64,000 bases of DNA from Comamonadaceae bacterium. Its GTDB lineage: Bacteria; Pseudomonadota; Gammaproteobacteria; Burkholderiales; Burkholderiaceae_C. The position numbers were made by a program, and so were the translations under genes. Positions within the stretch are counted from its first letter, which is position 1, and each line of letters starts with the position of its first letter. This document shows, piece by piece, positions 1 to 8,719 of the stretch. The notes beneath the pieces were generated by a model, which worked only from the letters and a program-made list of their open reading frames with translations, did no database searches and had not been told where the DNA came from. The stretch lies in the NCBI GenBank assembly GCA_947453965.1, contig CANGIQ010000010.1, positions 1-64,000 on the forward strand. Direction: 5' to 3'.

Positions 1-147
1 ATGAAACAACAAACCATGTTGGTCAACGAAAACCGCCTGAACTTGGCCGACCAACGCGCCCGCGAATACCTCAAGCGCCAAATGGAAAAACATTTCTTTG
101 GCGACGGCGCAGATGTGGTGCAAGGCTACGTGCCGCCCAGCGCCTAA
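1..147 (+). CDS. 3' end of an upstream gene, or a 48-codon small ORF
   Basis: An open frame starts at the first base of the window and ends with TAA at 145-147. An ATG lies exactly at position 1, so it may be a complete 48-residue protein or the last codons of a longer gene cut by the window edge. The product is charged (several Arg, Lys and Glu around residues 18-30) and ends in PPSA. I do not recognise a family. It is in the same frame as the next gene but separated from it by the stop codon and 33 bases. Confidence 0.35.
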   Translation: MKQQTMLVNENRLNLADQRAREYLKRQMEKHFFGDGADVVQGYVPPSA

Positions 148-180
148 ACCTTCTCACCCGGCTGCAAGCCGTTTGCTTCT

Positions 181-1737
181 GTGAGCTCCTCGTTCGCTTG
201 GCGCGGACACCCGATCTGGCGCATCGCCCAACCCCAGTTTGATCCGCAGGCTTTTGTGAGTCTGTGGGCCACTTGGCGCGCCGATGCTGCACGCCCTGCG
301 CGGTTGCATGTGCTGGCACATTTGGATGCTTCAGCCCAAGCTCTCTCATCATCTCAAGACGCTGCGCTGCAGTCCCTTCAAGCAGCACCCACCGAACAAC
401 AAGGCCTCGCGCAGCAACTCCGCGCGCAATGCTGGGGCTTGTTGCCAGGCATCCATCGGTTGAGGTTTGAGCAAGGCCAAGTCTGCCTGACCTTGTGTGT
501 AGGCGACGCGCCTGAATTTGCTGCGCTCCTACATGCGCACCCCACGGGGCCATGCACCCCGCCGCAAGCACTGCCCCCTGAGCCGCAACGGCATGTCACC
601 GTGATTGGCTCGGGCATCGCGGGCGCAGGCACTGCACGGGCATTGGCCACACGGGGCTGGCAAGTTACTGTGCTGGATGCAGGCGCAACACCAGCGGCCG
701 GGGCATCGGGCTTGCCTGTGGGGGTGATTGCACCGCACACCTCGTTAGACGACAGCATCATCTCGCGCCTCTCGCGTGCGGGCATTCGTGCCATGCGTGA
801 AACGATGCACGATTTGTTGCAAGAAGGCGTCGACTGGTCGCCCAGCGGCGTGCAAGAACACCGCCTGCCCGGCAAAACCCGCCAAGGCGGCGTGCCCCCC
901 AGCTGGTTGCAAGAAGACGCCGACGCCGCCCGTGCCTGGACCTGCGATGCCACAGCGCAGACCTCGTCGTTGCCACCCAACACCTTATGGCACGCCAGTG
1001 GCGCCTGGCTCAAACCCGGGTGCTTGGTGCAAGCTTTGCTCCAGCACCCCAACATCCGCTGGCAGGGTGATGCGCGTGTGGATGCGCTGCGCCACCTAGA
1101 CAGCAACAACGAATGGCAGGTGTTGCAAGGCAGCACCGTGCTGGCCCAGTCCAGCCGCGTGGTGATTGCCTGCGGCCCTGGCTCTGCAGCCTTGGTGGCC
1201 TCTGCCACCCGCGATGGCTCTGCCCCACCCATTCGGCCCTTGCGTGGCCAGGTGTCTTGGGGCTTGCACATCGACACGCCCGACGCTCCCCTACCCCCCA
1301 CGCCCGTCAATGGTCACGGCAGCTTTGTGCACCATGTGCCGACCGAGGAAGGCCCCGCCTGGTTTGCCGGTGCGACCTATGACCGGTTGAATGACCAACC
1401 CGAGGTGTTGGTTGCCGATCATGCAGAAAACCTCACCCGCTTGGCCGCCTTGCTGCCCGACACCGCACAGGCCCTGGCCCCCGCGTTTGCATCGACCGTG
1501 CGGGGCTGGGCGGGTGTGCGCTGCAGCGTCTCTGACCGTTTCCCCATGCTGGGACCTGTGGCGCAGGCGCCTGAGGGCTTGTGGCTCAACACGGCCATGG
1601 GCTCGCGCGGCTTGACCTTGGGGCTGTTGTGCGGCGAAATCTTGGCCGCCCAATGGCATGGCGAACCCCTGCCCGTGGAAGCCCGTTTGGCCAAAGCCTT
1701 GGACGCCACACGTTTTGCAGCGAAACTCCACCCATGA
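181..1737 (+). CDS. mnmC: MnmC-type FAD-dependent oxidoreductase with a degenerate methyltransferase domain
   Basis: The protein has 518 residues if it starts at GTG 181, the first start codon after an in-frame stop. Residues about 137-515 form a DAO-type FAD oxidoreductase with the dinucleotide-binding motif GSGIAG at 143-148. This matches the C-terminal half of MnmC, which oxidatively removes the carboxymethyl group from cmnm5(s2)U34 in tRNA. Residues about 20-115 still resemble pieces of the MnmC N-terminal methyltransferase (WATWRADAARPARLH near 30-43 and LLPGIHRLRFEQGQVCLTL near 87-105). The SAM-binding glycine motif and the catalytic end of that domain are missing. Bifunctional MnmC is normally about 600-680 residues. 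I infer an active oxidoreductase and an inactive methyltransferase remnant. The stop overlaps the next start (ATGA). Confidence 0.8.
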   Translation: MSSSFAWRGHPIWRIAQPQFDPQAFVSLWATWRADAARPARLHVLAHLDASAQALSSSQDAALQSLQAAPTEQQGLAQQLRAQCWGLLPGIHRLRFEQGQVCLTLCVGDAPEFAALLHAHPTGPCTPPQALPPEPQRHVTVIGSGIAGAGTARALATRGWQVTVLDAGATPAAGASGLPVGVIAPHTSLDDSIISRLSRAGIRAMRETMHDLLQEGVDWSPSGVQEHRLPGKTRQGGVPPSWLQEDADAARAWTCDATAQTSSLPPNTLWHASGAWLKPGCLVQALLQHPNIRWQGDARVDALRHLDSNNEWQVLQGSTVLAQSSRVVIACGPGSAALVASATRDGSAPPIRPLRGQVSWGLHIDTPDAPLPPTPVNGHGSFVHHVPTEEGPAWFAGATYDRLNDQPEVLVADHAENLTRLAALLPDTAQALAPAFASTVRGWAGVRCSVSDRFPMLGPVAQAPEGLWLNTAMGSRGLTLGLLCGEILAAQWHGEPLPVEARLAKALDATRFAAKLHP

Positions 1738-3155
1738 CCCCAACCTCACACCCCACGCCTGCCAACCACCACGCCGATGAACCCCCTTCACCCGTGAGCT
1801 TGGCGCAAGCCTTTTGGTTTTGGCTCAAGCTCGGTTTCATCAGCTTTGGCGGTCCTGCGGGACAAATTTCTATCCTGCACCAAGAGTTGGTGGAACAACG
1901 CCGTTGGATTTCTGAGCGCCGTTTTTTGCACGCGCTGAATTACTGCATGGTGCTGCCCGGCCCCGAAGCGCAGCAACTCGTCACCTACATCGGCTGGCTC
2001 ATGCACAAGCGCTGGGGCGGCGTGGTGGCGGGCGCTTTGTTTGTGCTGCCCTCTTTGCTGATTCTGATCGGCCTGTCCTGGATTTACCTCGCGTTTGGCG
2101 AGTTGCCTTTGGTGGCAGGTTTGTTCTACGGCATCAAACCCGCGGTGACAGCCATCGTGGTGCAGGCCGCCCATCGCATTGGGTCGAAGGCGCTCAAAAA
2201 CAATGTGTTGTGGGCCATTGCTGCGGCCTCGTTTGTGGCCATCTTCGCGCTGCATCTGCCGTTCCCGCTCATTGTGGGCGGTGCCGCATTGGTCGGCTAT
2301 GTGGGTGGACGTTGGTCGCCCCAGACGTTTCAAATTGGTGGTGGTCACGGCGCCAGCCATACATCTTCGGGGCCTGCCTTGATTGACGACCACACGCCTA
2401 CGCCCGATCACGCCCTCTTTAGCTGGCAAGGTTTGGCGCAAGTCTTGGTCGCAGGCGTTGTGTTGTGGGCCGTGCCCATGGGCGCGCTGTGCGCCGTGTT
2501 TGGTTGGGACCACACCTTCACACAAATGGGCTGGTTCTTCACCAAGGCTGCCTTGCTCACGTTTGGCGGCGCCTATGCCGTGCTGCCCTATGTGTACCAA
2601 GGGGCGGTCGAGCGTTTTGGTTGGGTCACACCCACCCACATGATGGATGGCTTGGCCTTGGGCGAAACCACCCCCGGCCCCCTGATCATGGTGGTGGCCT
2701 TTGTGGCGTTTGTGGGCGGCTACCTCAAAGCCCTGCTCGGCCCCGACAACTTGTTTGCCGCCGGCGCCTTGGCCGCGTGCTTGGTGACCTGGTTCACCTT
2801 TTTACCCTCGTTCATCTTCATCTTGGCCGGCGGCCCCTTGGTCGAAAGCACGCACCGCAACCTCAAATTCACAGCCCCCCTGACCGCCATCACCGCTGCC
2901 GTGGTCGGCGTGGTGTTGAACTTGGCGCTGTTTTTTGGCTATCACTTGCTGTGGCCAGAAGGCTTTGTCAACGGTGGCGCGCAGACCTTGGCCAGCTGCA
3001 ACTGGCAAGACACGTTGTGCCTGGGCTTTGACTGGCGCAGCGCCTTGATCGCGGTGGGCGCAGCCTTGGCGCTGTTTCGGTACAAACGCAGCGTGATGCA
3101 GGTGATTGGTGTGTGCGCCCTGATCGGCTTGGCCGTCAAAACGCTGCCGCTTTAA
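1734..3155 (+). CDS. chrA: ChrA-family chromate/anion transporter
   Basis: The 473-residue membrane protein belongs to the CHR superfamily. Both homologous halves are present. The first has the FISFGGPAGQI and LPGPEAQQL motifs near residues 38-85, and the second has LTFGGAYAVLPYV and GETTPGPLIMVVAFV near 275-330. Family members export chromate or act as sulfate/anion exchangers in the inner membrane. The start at 1734 overlaps the stop of the preceding gene by four bases, so the two may be translationally coupled. A short soluble His-rich linker lies near residues 200-225. No chrB-type regulator is nearby, so chromate as the actual substrate is only a family-based guess. Confidence 0.88.
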   Translation: MTPTSHPTPANHHADEPPSPVSLAQAFWFWLKLGFISFGGPAGQISILHQELVEQRRWISERRFLHALNYCMVLPGPEAQQLVTYIGWLMHKRWGGVVAGALFVLPSLLILIGLSWIYLAFGELPLVAGLFYGIKPAVTAIVVQAAHRIGSKALKNNVLWAIAAASFVAIFALHLPFPLIVGGAALVGYVGGRWSPQTFQIGGGHGASHTSSGPALIDDHTPTPDHALFSWQGLAQVLVAGVVLWAVPMGALCAVFGWDHTFTQMGWFFTKAALLTFGGAYAVLPYVYQGAVERFGWVTPTHMMDGLALGETTPGPLIMVVAFVAFVGGYLKALLGPDNLFAAGALAACLVTWFTFLPSFIFILAGGPLVESTHRNLKFTAPLTAITAAVVGVVLNLALFFGYHLLWPEGFVNGGAQTLASCNWQDTLCLGFDWRSALIAVGAALALFRYKRSVMQVIGVCALIGLAVKTLPL

Positions 3156-3181
3156 GACCCCTTCCATCCATACATTGCCCC

Positions 3182-4513
3182 ATGCACACCTTGGACCAAC
3201 TCCGCAACGGTGAGCTTGCAGGCATCACACGGCTGGAGCTGCGTGGTGGCTTGCGCGAATTTCCGCCTGAAATTTTCACGCTGGCAGATTCGCTGGAGAT
3301 TTTAGATTTGTCCGGCAACCAACTCAGCCGCCTGCCGAACGACTTGCCCCGCCTGCACAAGCTGCGGGTGATTTTTTGCTCGGACAACCTCTTCACCGAA
3401 CTGCCCGCAGTCTTGGGCCAATGCCCACAGCTGAGCATGGTGGGCTTCAAGGCCAACCACATTGCGCATGTGCCGGCTCAAGCCCTCCCACCGCAGCTGC
3501 GCTGGCTGATCTTGACGGACAACGCGCTGACCGACTTACCCGCGCAGATCGGGCAATGCACACAGATGCAAAAGCTCATGCTGGCAGGCAATCAACTCAG
3601 CGCCTTGCCGCCTGAGCTGGCGAACTGCACGCGCTTGGAGTTGCTGCGCATCTCGGCCAATCAACTGACCGAACTGCCCGCATGGTTGTTGCAACTGCCG
3701 CGCCTGGCGTGGCTGGCGTATGCCGGCAACCCATTCACACGCGCGCTTGAAACACAGGCGTTGACCCAATCTCCCACACCCCACATGCCGTGGATGCAGT
3801 TGCAACTGCAACAGCTGCTGGGCCAAGGGGCCTCGGGGGTGATTCATCAAGCCACGCTGCGCATGGGCTCTGGTGAGCAAGCACGTCAAGTGGCCGTCAA
3901 GCTTTTCAAAGGCGCCATCACCAGCGATGGTTTGCCTGATTGCGAAATGGGCGCCTGCATGCACGTGGGCCAGCACCCAAACTTGGTGGGCGCCATCGGG
4001 CGCATCAGCGAACACCCCAACGGCACACCGGGTTTGATCATGCCCCTGATGCCTCCTGAACTTCGCAATCTTGCAGGCCCACCGAGCCTGGCGAGCTGCA
4101 CACGCGATGTCTACCCGGCAGACTTTCGGATTGATCTGAACACGCTGTTGCGCTGGGTCCATGGCCTTGCCTCGGCCGCCTGTCATTTGCACGCACGGGG
4201 GCTCACACACGGGGACTTGTATGCGCACAACATCTTGTGCCACCCACACGGGGAGGCCTTGTTGGGTGACTTTGGTGCCGCATCGTTCTTCTCACCCACC
4301 GACACGCCCTGGGCAGAAGGCGTGCAGCGCTTGGAGGTGCGCGCATTCGGTTACCTGTTACAAGAACTGCTGCAGCGCTGTAACGCAACGGATGCACTTG
4401 AAACTTGGCAAGAACTAGAGAAAATCATGCATCAGTGTTTGCAAGAAACGCCTGCGCAGCGGCCCTTGTTTGAACACATCGTGTCGTCGTTACCGACCCA
4501 GGAGGTTGCATGA
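3182..4513 (+). CDS. Leucine-rich-repeat protein kinase (eukaryotic-like Ser/Thr kinase)
   Basis: The 443-residue protein has two parts. Residues about 15-185 hold roughly seven leucine-rich repeats of the bacterial LxxLxLxxNxLxxLP type. Residues about 205-440 form a protein kinase fold with a glycine-rich loop GQGASG (214-219), the VAVK lysine at 240, an HGDLYAHN catalytic loop (343-350) and DFG (363-365). All key catalytic residues are present, so it is probably active. The usual HRD is HGD here, as in several atypical kinases. There is no signal peptide or transmembrane helix, so it should be cytoplasmic. The start at 3182 gives a protein beginning just before the first repeat. The stop overlaps the next start (ATGA). 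The substrate is unknown. Confidence 0.85.
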   Translation: MHTLDQLRNGELAGITRLELRGGLREFPPEIFTLADSLEILDLSGNQLSRLPNDLPRLHKLRVIFCSDNLFTELPAVLGQCPQLSMVGFKANHIAHVPAQALPPQLRWLILTDNALTDLPAQIGQCTQMQKLMLAGNQLSALPPELANCTRLELLRISANQLTELPAWLLQLPRLAWLAYAGNPFTRALETQALTQSPTPHMPWMQLQLQQLLGQGASGVIHQATLRMGSGEQARQVAVKLFKGAITSDGLPDCEMGACMHVGQHPNLVGAIGRISEHPNGTPGLIMPLMPPELRNLAGPPSLASCTRDVYPADFRIDLNTLLRWVHGLASAACHLHARGLTHGDLYAHNILCHPHGEALLGDFGAASFFSPTDTPWAEGVQRLEVRAFGYLLQELLQRCNATDALETWQELEKIMHQCLQETPAQRPLFEHIVSSLPTQEVA

Positions 4514-4800
4514 AAACTTTGATTGTCATGATGATTGCAATGAGTTGCGGTGCACACGCCATCGGCGCCACGAAAGGCTATTCCCAAACCGAAGACTACG
4601 CGGGCTGCAACGGCATTCAAAACAGCGACAAAAAGCTCTACTGCCAAGCCATGGATGCCAACAAGGCTGAGTTTTGCACCCGCATCGGCAACAACGATTT
4701 GCAAAACAAATGCCTGGCCAAGGTGAACAACGACGTCAAATTTTGCAAACGCATCTCTGACGAGAAAAAGCGCAAGAACTGCGAGCAATACATCCGATAA
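4510..4800 (+). CDS. Small secreted cysteine-containing protein
   Basis: The 96-residue product starts with a signal peptide (hydrophobic core at residues 3-15, likely cleavage near the AHAIGA region). The mature part is polar and lysine-rich with six cysteines in regular spacing. It fits a periplasmic or exported helical protein with up to three disulfides, and its Cys-x(n)-Cys pattern looks like a short internal repeat (YC, FC, KC, FC, NC). Its start overlaps the stop of the LRR kinase gene by four bases, which suggests co-translation and a shared role. I do not recognise the family. Confidence 0.7.
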   Translation: MKTLIVMMIAMSCGAHAIGATKGYSQTEDYAGCNGIQNSDKKLYCQAMDANKAEFCTRIGNNDLQNKCLAKVNNDVKFCKRISDEKKRKNCEQYIR

Positions 4801-4827
4801 AGCTTCGGGCCAGCGGCTTTATTCCAA

Positions 4828-4870
4828 TTTGGCATATATGTAGAACAAACAAATCGTTTGTTTTGGCATA
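4828..4870. promoter_or_regulatory. Candidate operator upstream of the sulfur-assimilation genes
   Basis: A perfect 7-base inverted repeat AAACAAA-TCG-TTTGTTT lies at 4847-4863. It is bracketed by two direct copies of TTTGGCATA at 4828-4836 and 4862-4870. The region is AT-rich compared with its neighbours and lies directly before the TSUP transporter gene. A LysR-type regulator such as CysB would be the natural candidate for a cys-gene control site, but this is inference. Confidence 0.4.
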
Positions 4871-4883
4871 AAGAGCACCTACA

Positions 4884-5684
4884 GTGCGTGCCATGCATGA
4901 TGTTGGTTTTGTTTTTGCGGGTTTCTTTGTCGGCGTGATCGTCGGCTTAACGGGCGTGGGCGGCGGTTCGCTGATGACGCCTATCCTGATTTTCTTCTTC
5001 GGTATCAAGCCCTACCTGGCAGTGGGCACCGATTTGCTGTTTGCCGCCTTCACCAAGGCCGGTGGCACCTTCAGTTTTGCGCGCCAGCGTTTGGTACCTT
5101 GGCGGGTGGTGATTTCTTTGTGCGCAGGCAGCTTGCCCGCCTCCGCCCTGACCTTGTGGGTGCTGCACAACGTGGGCCCCTCAGACCCCGCCGTGCAAAA
5201 AGTGATGACCTTCACCCTGGGCCTGGCTCTGCTGCTGACGGCCAGCGCCATGCTGTTCAAAGTGATTCGCGGCAAACAAACCCCGGTGGTGCTGGCCGAC
5301 GAAAACCTCGCGGCGGCCACCCAACCGCGTCACTGGGCCTTGCCCGTGCTGTTTGGCGCGGTGATCGGCACCTTGGTGACCCTAACGTCGGTAGGCGCCG
5401 GCGCGATTGGGGTCACAGTGCTTATGATCCTGTACCCGCAATTGCCTTTGTCCCGCATCGTGGCGGCTGACATTGCGTATGCCGTGCCACTGACGCTGGT
5501 GGCTGGTTTGGGCCATGCCTCCTTGGGTTCGGTTGATTGGCCATTGCTGTCGCTCTTGCTGGCGGGTTCTTTGCCCGGCATTTGGGTGGGGTCGCGCTTG
5601 ATGCACAAAACACCTGAGCGCGTGATTCGTTCCATTCTTTCTGTGCTGCTGGCCTGGGCTGGTAGCAAGTTGGTTTTTGCTTAA
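4884..5684 (+). CDS. TSUP (TauE/SafE) family sulfite/sulfonate exporter
   Basis: The 266-residue inner-membrane protein has about eight hydrophobic helices and the two TSUP repeats, with GLTGVGGGSLMTPIL near residues 18-32 and SVGAGAIGVTVL near 168-180. TSUP proteins move sulfite, sulfonates or other sulfur anions. I chose GTG 4884 because AAGAG at 4871-4875 is well spaced; ATG 4893 is the alternative. Only 20 bases separate it from the sulfite reductase gene, which supports a role in sulfite or sulfate handling within the same operon. Confidence 0.85.
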   Translation: MRAMHDVGFVFAGFFVGVIVGLTGVGGGSLMTPILIFFFGIKPYLAVGTDLLFAAFTKAGGTFSFARQRLVPWRVVISLCAGSLPASALTLWVLHNVGPSDPAVQKVMTFTLGLALLLTASAMLFKVIRGKQTPVVLADENLAAATQPRHWALPVLFGAVIGTLVTLTSVGAGAIGVTVLMILYPQLPLSRIVAADIAYAVPLTLVAGLGHASLGSVDWPLLSLLLAGSLPGIWVGSRLMHKTPERVIRSILSVLLAWAGSKLVFA

Positions 5685-5704
5685 TTTTTCGTTTGAGTTC
5701 TTAG

Positions 5705-7492
5705 ATGTATCAATACACCGCCTTCGATCAACAGTTTGTCAAAGCACGCGCTGCGCAGTACCGCGACCAACTCACCCGCAACCTGGCAGGCAAATTGGGC
5801 GATGACGAGTTCCGCCCCCTGCGTTTGCAAAACGGTTGGTACGTCCAGCGCTATGCGCCCATGTTGCGCGTGGCCGTGCCTTACGGCGAACTCAACAGCG
5901 CGCAATTGCGTGTGCTGGCCCAAATCGCACGTGACTACGACACGCCCTCGGCTGAACTGATCGAGCGCGCCCAAAGCACCCAAGACAAGATTGGTGGCAT
6001 TGATGCGCCCAAGCTGACCACCAACTACGGTCACTTCACCACCCGTCAAAACGTGCAGTTCAACTGGATCCCCTTGGACAAAAGCGCCGACGTGATGGAG
6101 CTGTTGGCCAGCGTCAACCTGCACGGCATTCAAACCAGCGGCAACTGCATTCGCAACATCACCAGCGACGAGCGCGCGGGCATTGCGGTGGACGAAGACG
6201 TTGACCCACGCCCCTACGCCGAAGTGCTGCGCCAGTGGAGCACCTTGCACCCTGAGTTCGCTTACCTGCCGCGTAAATTCAAAATCGCCATCACGGGCTC
6301 TACCGAAGACCGTGCGGCCATCGCTTGGCACGACGTGGGCTTGCGTGTGTTGCGCAACGACGAAGGCGAAGTGGGCTTTCAAGTGCTGGTCGGCGGCGGC
6401 ATGGGCCGCACACCCATCACCGGCACCGTGATTCGCGAGTTCTTGCCCTGGAACCAAATCATCAACTACCTCGAAGCCGTGGTGCGCGTGTACAACGGCT
6501 GGGGCCGCCGCGACAACATCTACAAAGCGCGTATCAAAATTTTGGTGAAGGCCGAAGGCCAGCGTTACTTTGACGAAGTCGAAGCCGAATACGAGCGCAT
6601 CTTGGAAAGCGGTGCCCACCACACCATTCCGCAAGTCGAGCTCGACCGCGTGAGCGCCTGCTTTGTGATGCCGCCTGTGGACGTGGTGCCCGACAACGTG
6701 CAAGAAAAAGCCGAACAAGCCTTGCTGGCCCAAGCCAAGGCCGACAAAGAATTCACCCGCTGGTTGCAACAAAACGTCACCAGCCACCAAAACCCAGGCC
6801 TGCGCGTGGTCACCCTGTCGTTCAAACGTTTGGGCCAAGCCCCTGGCGACGCCACGGCTGACCAGCTGGCCACCGCCGCTGACTTGGCCGACAAGTTCAG
6901 TTCTGGCGAAGTGCGTGTGAACCACGACCAAAACTTGGTGCTGCCCTGGGTGCGCATCGACCAACTGGCCGAGTTGTACCAAGCGGCACGAGCCGCTGGT
7001 TTTGCCCGCGCCAATGTGCACTTGCTGACCGACATGATTGCCTGCCCCGGCGGCGACTACTGTGCCTTGGCCAATGCCCGTTCGCTGCCCATCGCAGCCG
7101 CCATCACTGAGCGTTACCAAGACCTCGACGAGTTGTTTGACCTGGGCGAGATTGACCTGCACATCAGCGGTTGCATCAACTCCTGCGGTCACCACCACAG
7201 CGGCCACATCGGTATCTTGGGGGTGGATAAAGACGGCCAAGAGTGGTACCAAGTCACTCTGGGTGGCTCAGACGGTTCGTTCTTGAGCGGCCCCGCCAAA
7301 GCCGGCAAAGTGGTCGGCCCATCGTTTGCCGCCGCCGAAGTGGTGGATGTGGTCGAAGCCATTTTGGATGTGTACCGCGACAAACGCGAAAGCGGCGAAA
7401 CCTTTGCACGCACTTTGAACCGCGTGGGCATTGACGATTTCAAAGCCGCCGCCAACGCCGCCCGCAACACCACGGCACGTGCCACAGCCTGA
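5705..7492 (+). CDS. cysI: Assimilatory sulfite reductase, siroheme/4Fe-4S hemoprotein
   Basis: The 595-residue enzyme reduces sulfite to sulfide with six electrons in the cytoplasm. It has the two-fold repeated nitrite/sulfite reductase fold. TSGNCIRNITSDERAG near 142-158 is the anion/siroheme motif. The bridging 4Fe-4S/siroheme cysteines are at 447 and 453 (C-x5-C) and 490 and 494 (C-x3-C). The length and the absence of a neighbouring cysJ flavoprotein point to a ferredoxin-linked or otherwise non-CysJ enzyme. A ferredoxin and a ferredoxin reductase gene lie about 4 kb downstream. A nitrite substrate cannot be excluded from motifs alone, but the cysH-cysD-cysN context makes sulfite the clear choice. 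Confidence 0.93.
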   Translation: MYQYTAFDQQFVKARAAQYRDQLTRNLAGKLGDDEFRPLRLQNGWYVQRYAPMLRVAVPYGELNSAQLRVLAQIARDYDTPSAELIERAQSTQDKIGGIDAPKLTTNYGHFTTRQNVQFNWIPLDKSADVMELLASVNLHGIQTSGNCIRNITSDERAGIAVDEDVDPRPYAEVLRQWSTLHPEFAYLPRKFKIAITGSTEDRAAIAWHDVGLRVLRNDEGEVGFQVLVGGGMGRTPITGTVIREFLPWNQIINYLEAVVRVYNGWGRRDNIYKARIKILVKAEGQRYFDEVEAEYERILESGAHHTIPQVELDRVSACFVMPPVDVVPDNVQEKAEQALLAQAKADKEFTRWLQQNVTSHQNPGLRVVTLSFKRLGQAPGDATADQLATAADLADKFSSGEVRVNHDQNLVLPWVRIDQLAELYQAARAAGFARANVHLLTDMIACPGGDYCALANARSLPIAAAITERYQDLDELFDLGEIDLHISGCINSCGHHHSGHIGILGVDKDGQEWYQVTLGGSDGSFLSGPAKAGKVVGPSFAAAEVVDVVEAILDVYRDKRESGETFARTLNRVGIDDFKAAANAARNTTARATA

Positions 7493-7512
7493 AACCGATC
7501 AAGAGAATTGCC

Positions 7513-7884
7513 ATGACTTTGCAAATCATCACCCAACACACCGCCGACAACGCCAATGCACGCGTGCTGGCCAACGACGCCGACGTGCAAGCACTGGACC
7601 TCGACGGTGTCGAGCGCGTCGACTTGAACTTCCCCAAGTTCACCGATGGCCGCGCTTTCAGCCAAGCCTTTGTGCTGCGTCGTCGCGGCTTCACCGGCGA
7701 CATCCGGGCTCACGGCGATGTGCTGATTGACCAACTGCTGCAAATGCAACGCAGCGGTTTTTCAAGCGCCGTGCTGCGCGACGACCAAGATGCCGCCCAC
7801 GGTGAAAAACTGTTGACGCACTACAAAGCCTTCTACCAAGGCGACGCGGTACACGCCACGCCTCACTTTGCAGACGTGGCCTAA
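7513..7884 (+). CDS. DUF934 protein of the sulfite-reduction operon
   Basis: The 123-residue protein matches the DUF934 family through its central LNFPKFTDGRAFSQAFVLR stretch (near 36-54) followed by GDIRAHGDVLIDQL. In many proteobacteria this family is encoded directly after the sulfite reductase gene, as here (20-base gap). An accessory role in sulfite reduction is inferred from that linkage; no biochemical activity can be read from the sequence. There is no signal peptide. Confidence 0.85.
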   Translation: MTLQIITQHTADNANARVLANDADVQALDLDGVERVDLNFPKFTDGRAFSQAFVLRRRGFTGDIRAHGDVLIDQLLQMQRSGFSSAVLRDDQDAAHGEKLLTHYKAFYQGDAVHATPHFADVA

Positions 7885-7940
7885 GCCGCATCACGCACAG
7901 CACGCAGCGCACTGCGTGCCTTGAGCACCCCAATACTTGT

Positions 7941-8696
7941 ATGAGCCTGACCTCTTCCCTTTCCTCCCAAGCGGCGTCCAAAGCGACGACCTTGAATGCG
8001 CGCGCCAGCGACAACTTTGCCGCCAAGCTGGCCGACACCCAAGCTTTGTTGCAACGCGCTGCCGCTGAGTTTTCGCCCCTCACCCAAGCCTCCAGTCTCG
8101 GGGCGGAAGACGTGGTCATTACCCACCTCATCAACAGCTTGCAGCTCGACATTCCGGTGTTTGTGTTGGAGACGGGTGCTTTGCACACCGAAACCCTGGC
8201 CTTGCTCGAACGCACCGAAGCCACCTCACGCGCGCCCATCAAGGTGTACCGTCCCGTCCATGAATCGGTCATCCAATTTGTCCGCCAAGAAGGCCAGGAC
8301 GCAATGTACAAGAGCATTGATCTGCGCAAGGCCTGCTGCGGCATCCGCAAGATGGAGCCACTCGCACGTGCTTTGAAAGGCCAACGCGCTTGGATCACGG
8401 GCTTGCGCCAAGAACAATCTGCCGCCCGCGCCGAGGTGCCCTTGCAAGACGACAGCGAAGTCGCTACCAAAAATTTGAGCAAATTCAACCCCTTGGCCCA
8501 ATGGACCTGGGGCGATGTGTGGCACTACATCGCCACCCACAACGTCGACTACAACCCACTGCACGACCAGTTTTTCCCCAGCATTGGCTGCGCACCTTGC
8601 ACCCGTGCCATCAGCCTGGGCGAGGAATTTCGCGCCGGTCGCTGGTGGTGGGAGGACGAAGCAGCCAAGGAATGCGGCTTGCACGTGAAGAAATAA
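7941..8696 (+). CDS. cysH: Adenylylsulfate (APS) reductase, CysH family
   Basis: The 251-residue enzyme reduces activated sulfate to sulfite. It carries both cysteine pairs of a 4Fe-4S cluster, C132-C133 and C217-C220, plus the catalytic cysteine C245 in ECGLH near the C-terminus. Family knowledge links this cluster to enzymes that use APS directly rather than PAPS. This agrees with the absence of a CysC APS kinase gene here and with CysN being a plain GTPase subunit. It lies in the order DUF934-cysH-cysD-cysN on the same strand and is probably co-transcribed. Confidence 0.93.
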   Translation: MSLTSSLSSQAASKATTLNARASDNFAAKLADTQALLQRAAAEFSPLTQASSLGAEDVVITHLINSLQLDIPVFVLETGALHTETLALLERTEATSRAPIKVYRPVHESVIQFVRQEGQDAMYKSIDLRKACCGIRKMEPLARALKGQRAWITGLRQEQSAARAEVPLQDDSEVATKNLSKFNPLAQWTWGDVWHYIATHNVDYNPLHDQFFPSIGCAPCTRAISLGEEFRAGRWWWEDEAAKECGLHVKK

Positions 8697-8719
8697 AAAA
8701 ACAGATACCGAGAAACGCT

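Noticed and set aside
4798..4822. Terminator after the small cysteine protein gene
   Set aside because: TAAAGC/GCTTTA could pair across a 12-base loop, but the stem is weak and no T-run follows.
5681..7252. Long reverse-strand open frame (523 codons) opposite cysI
   Set aside because: The product is a low-complexity His/Val/Gly/Gln string with no family resemblance; it is the codon-bias shadow of cysI.
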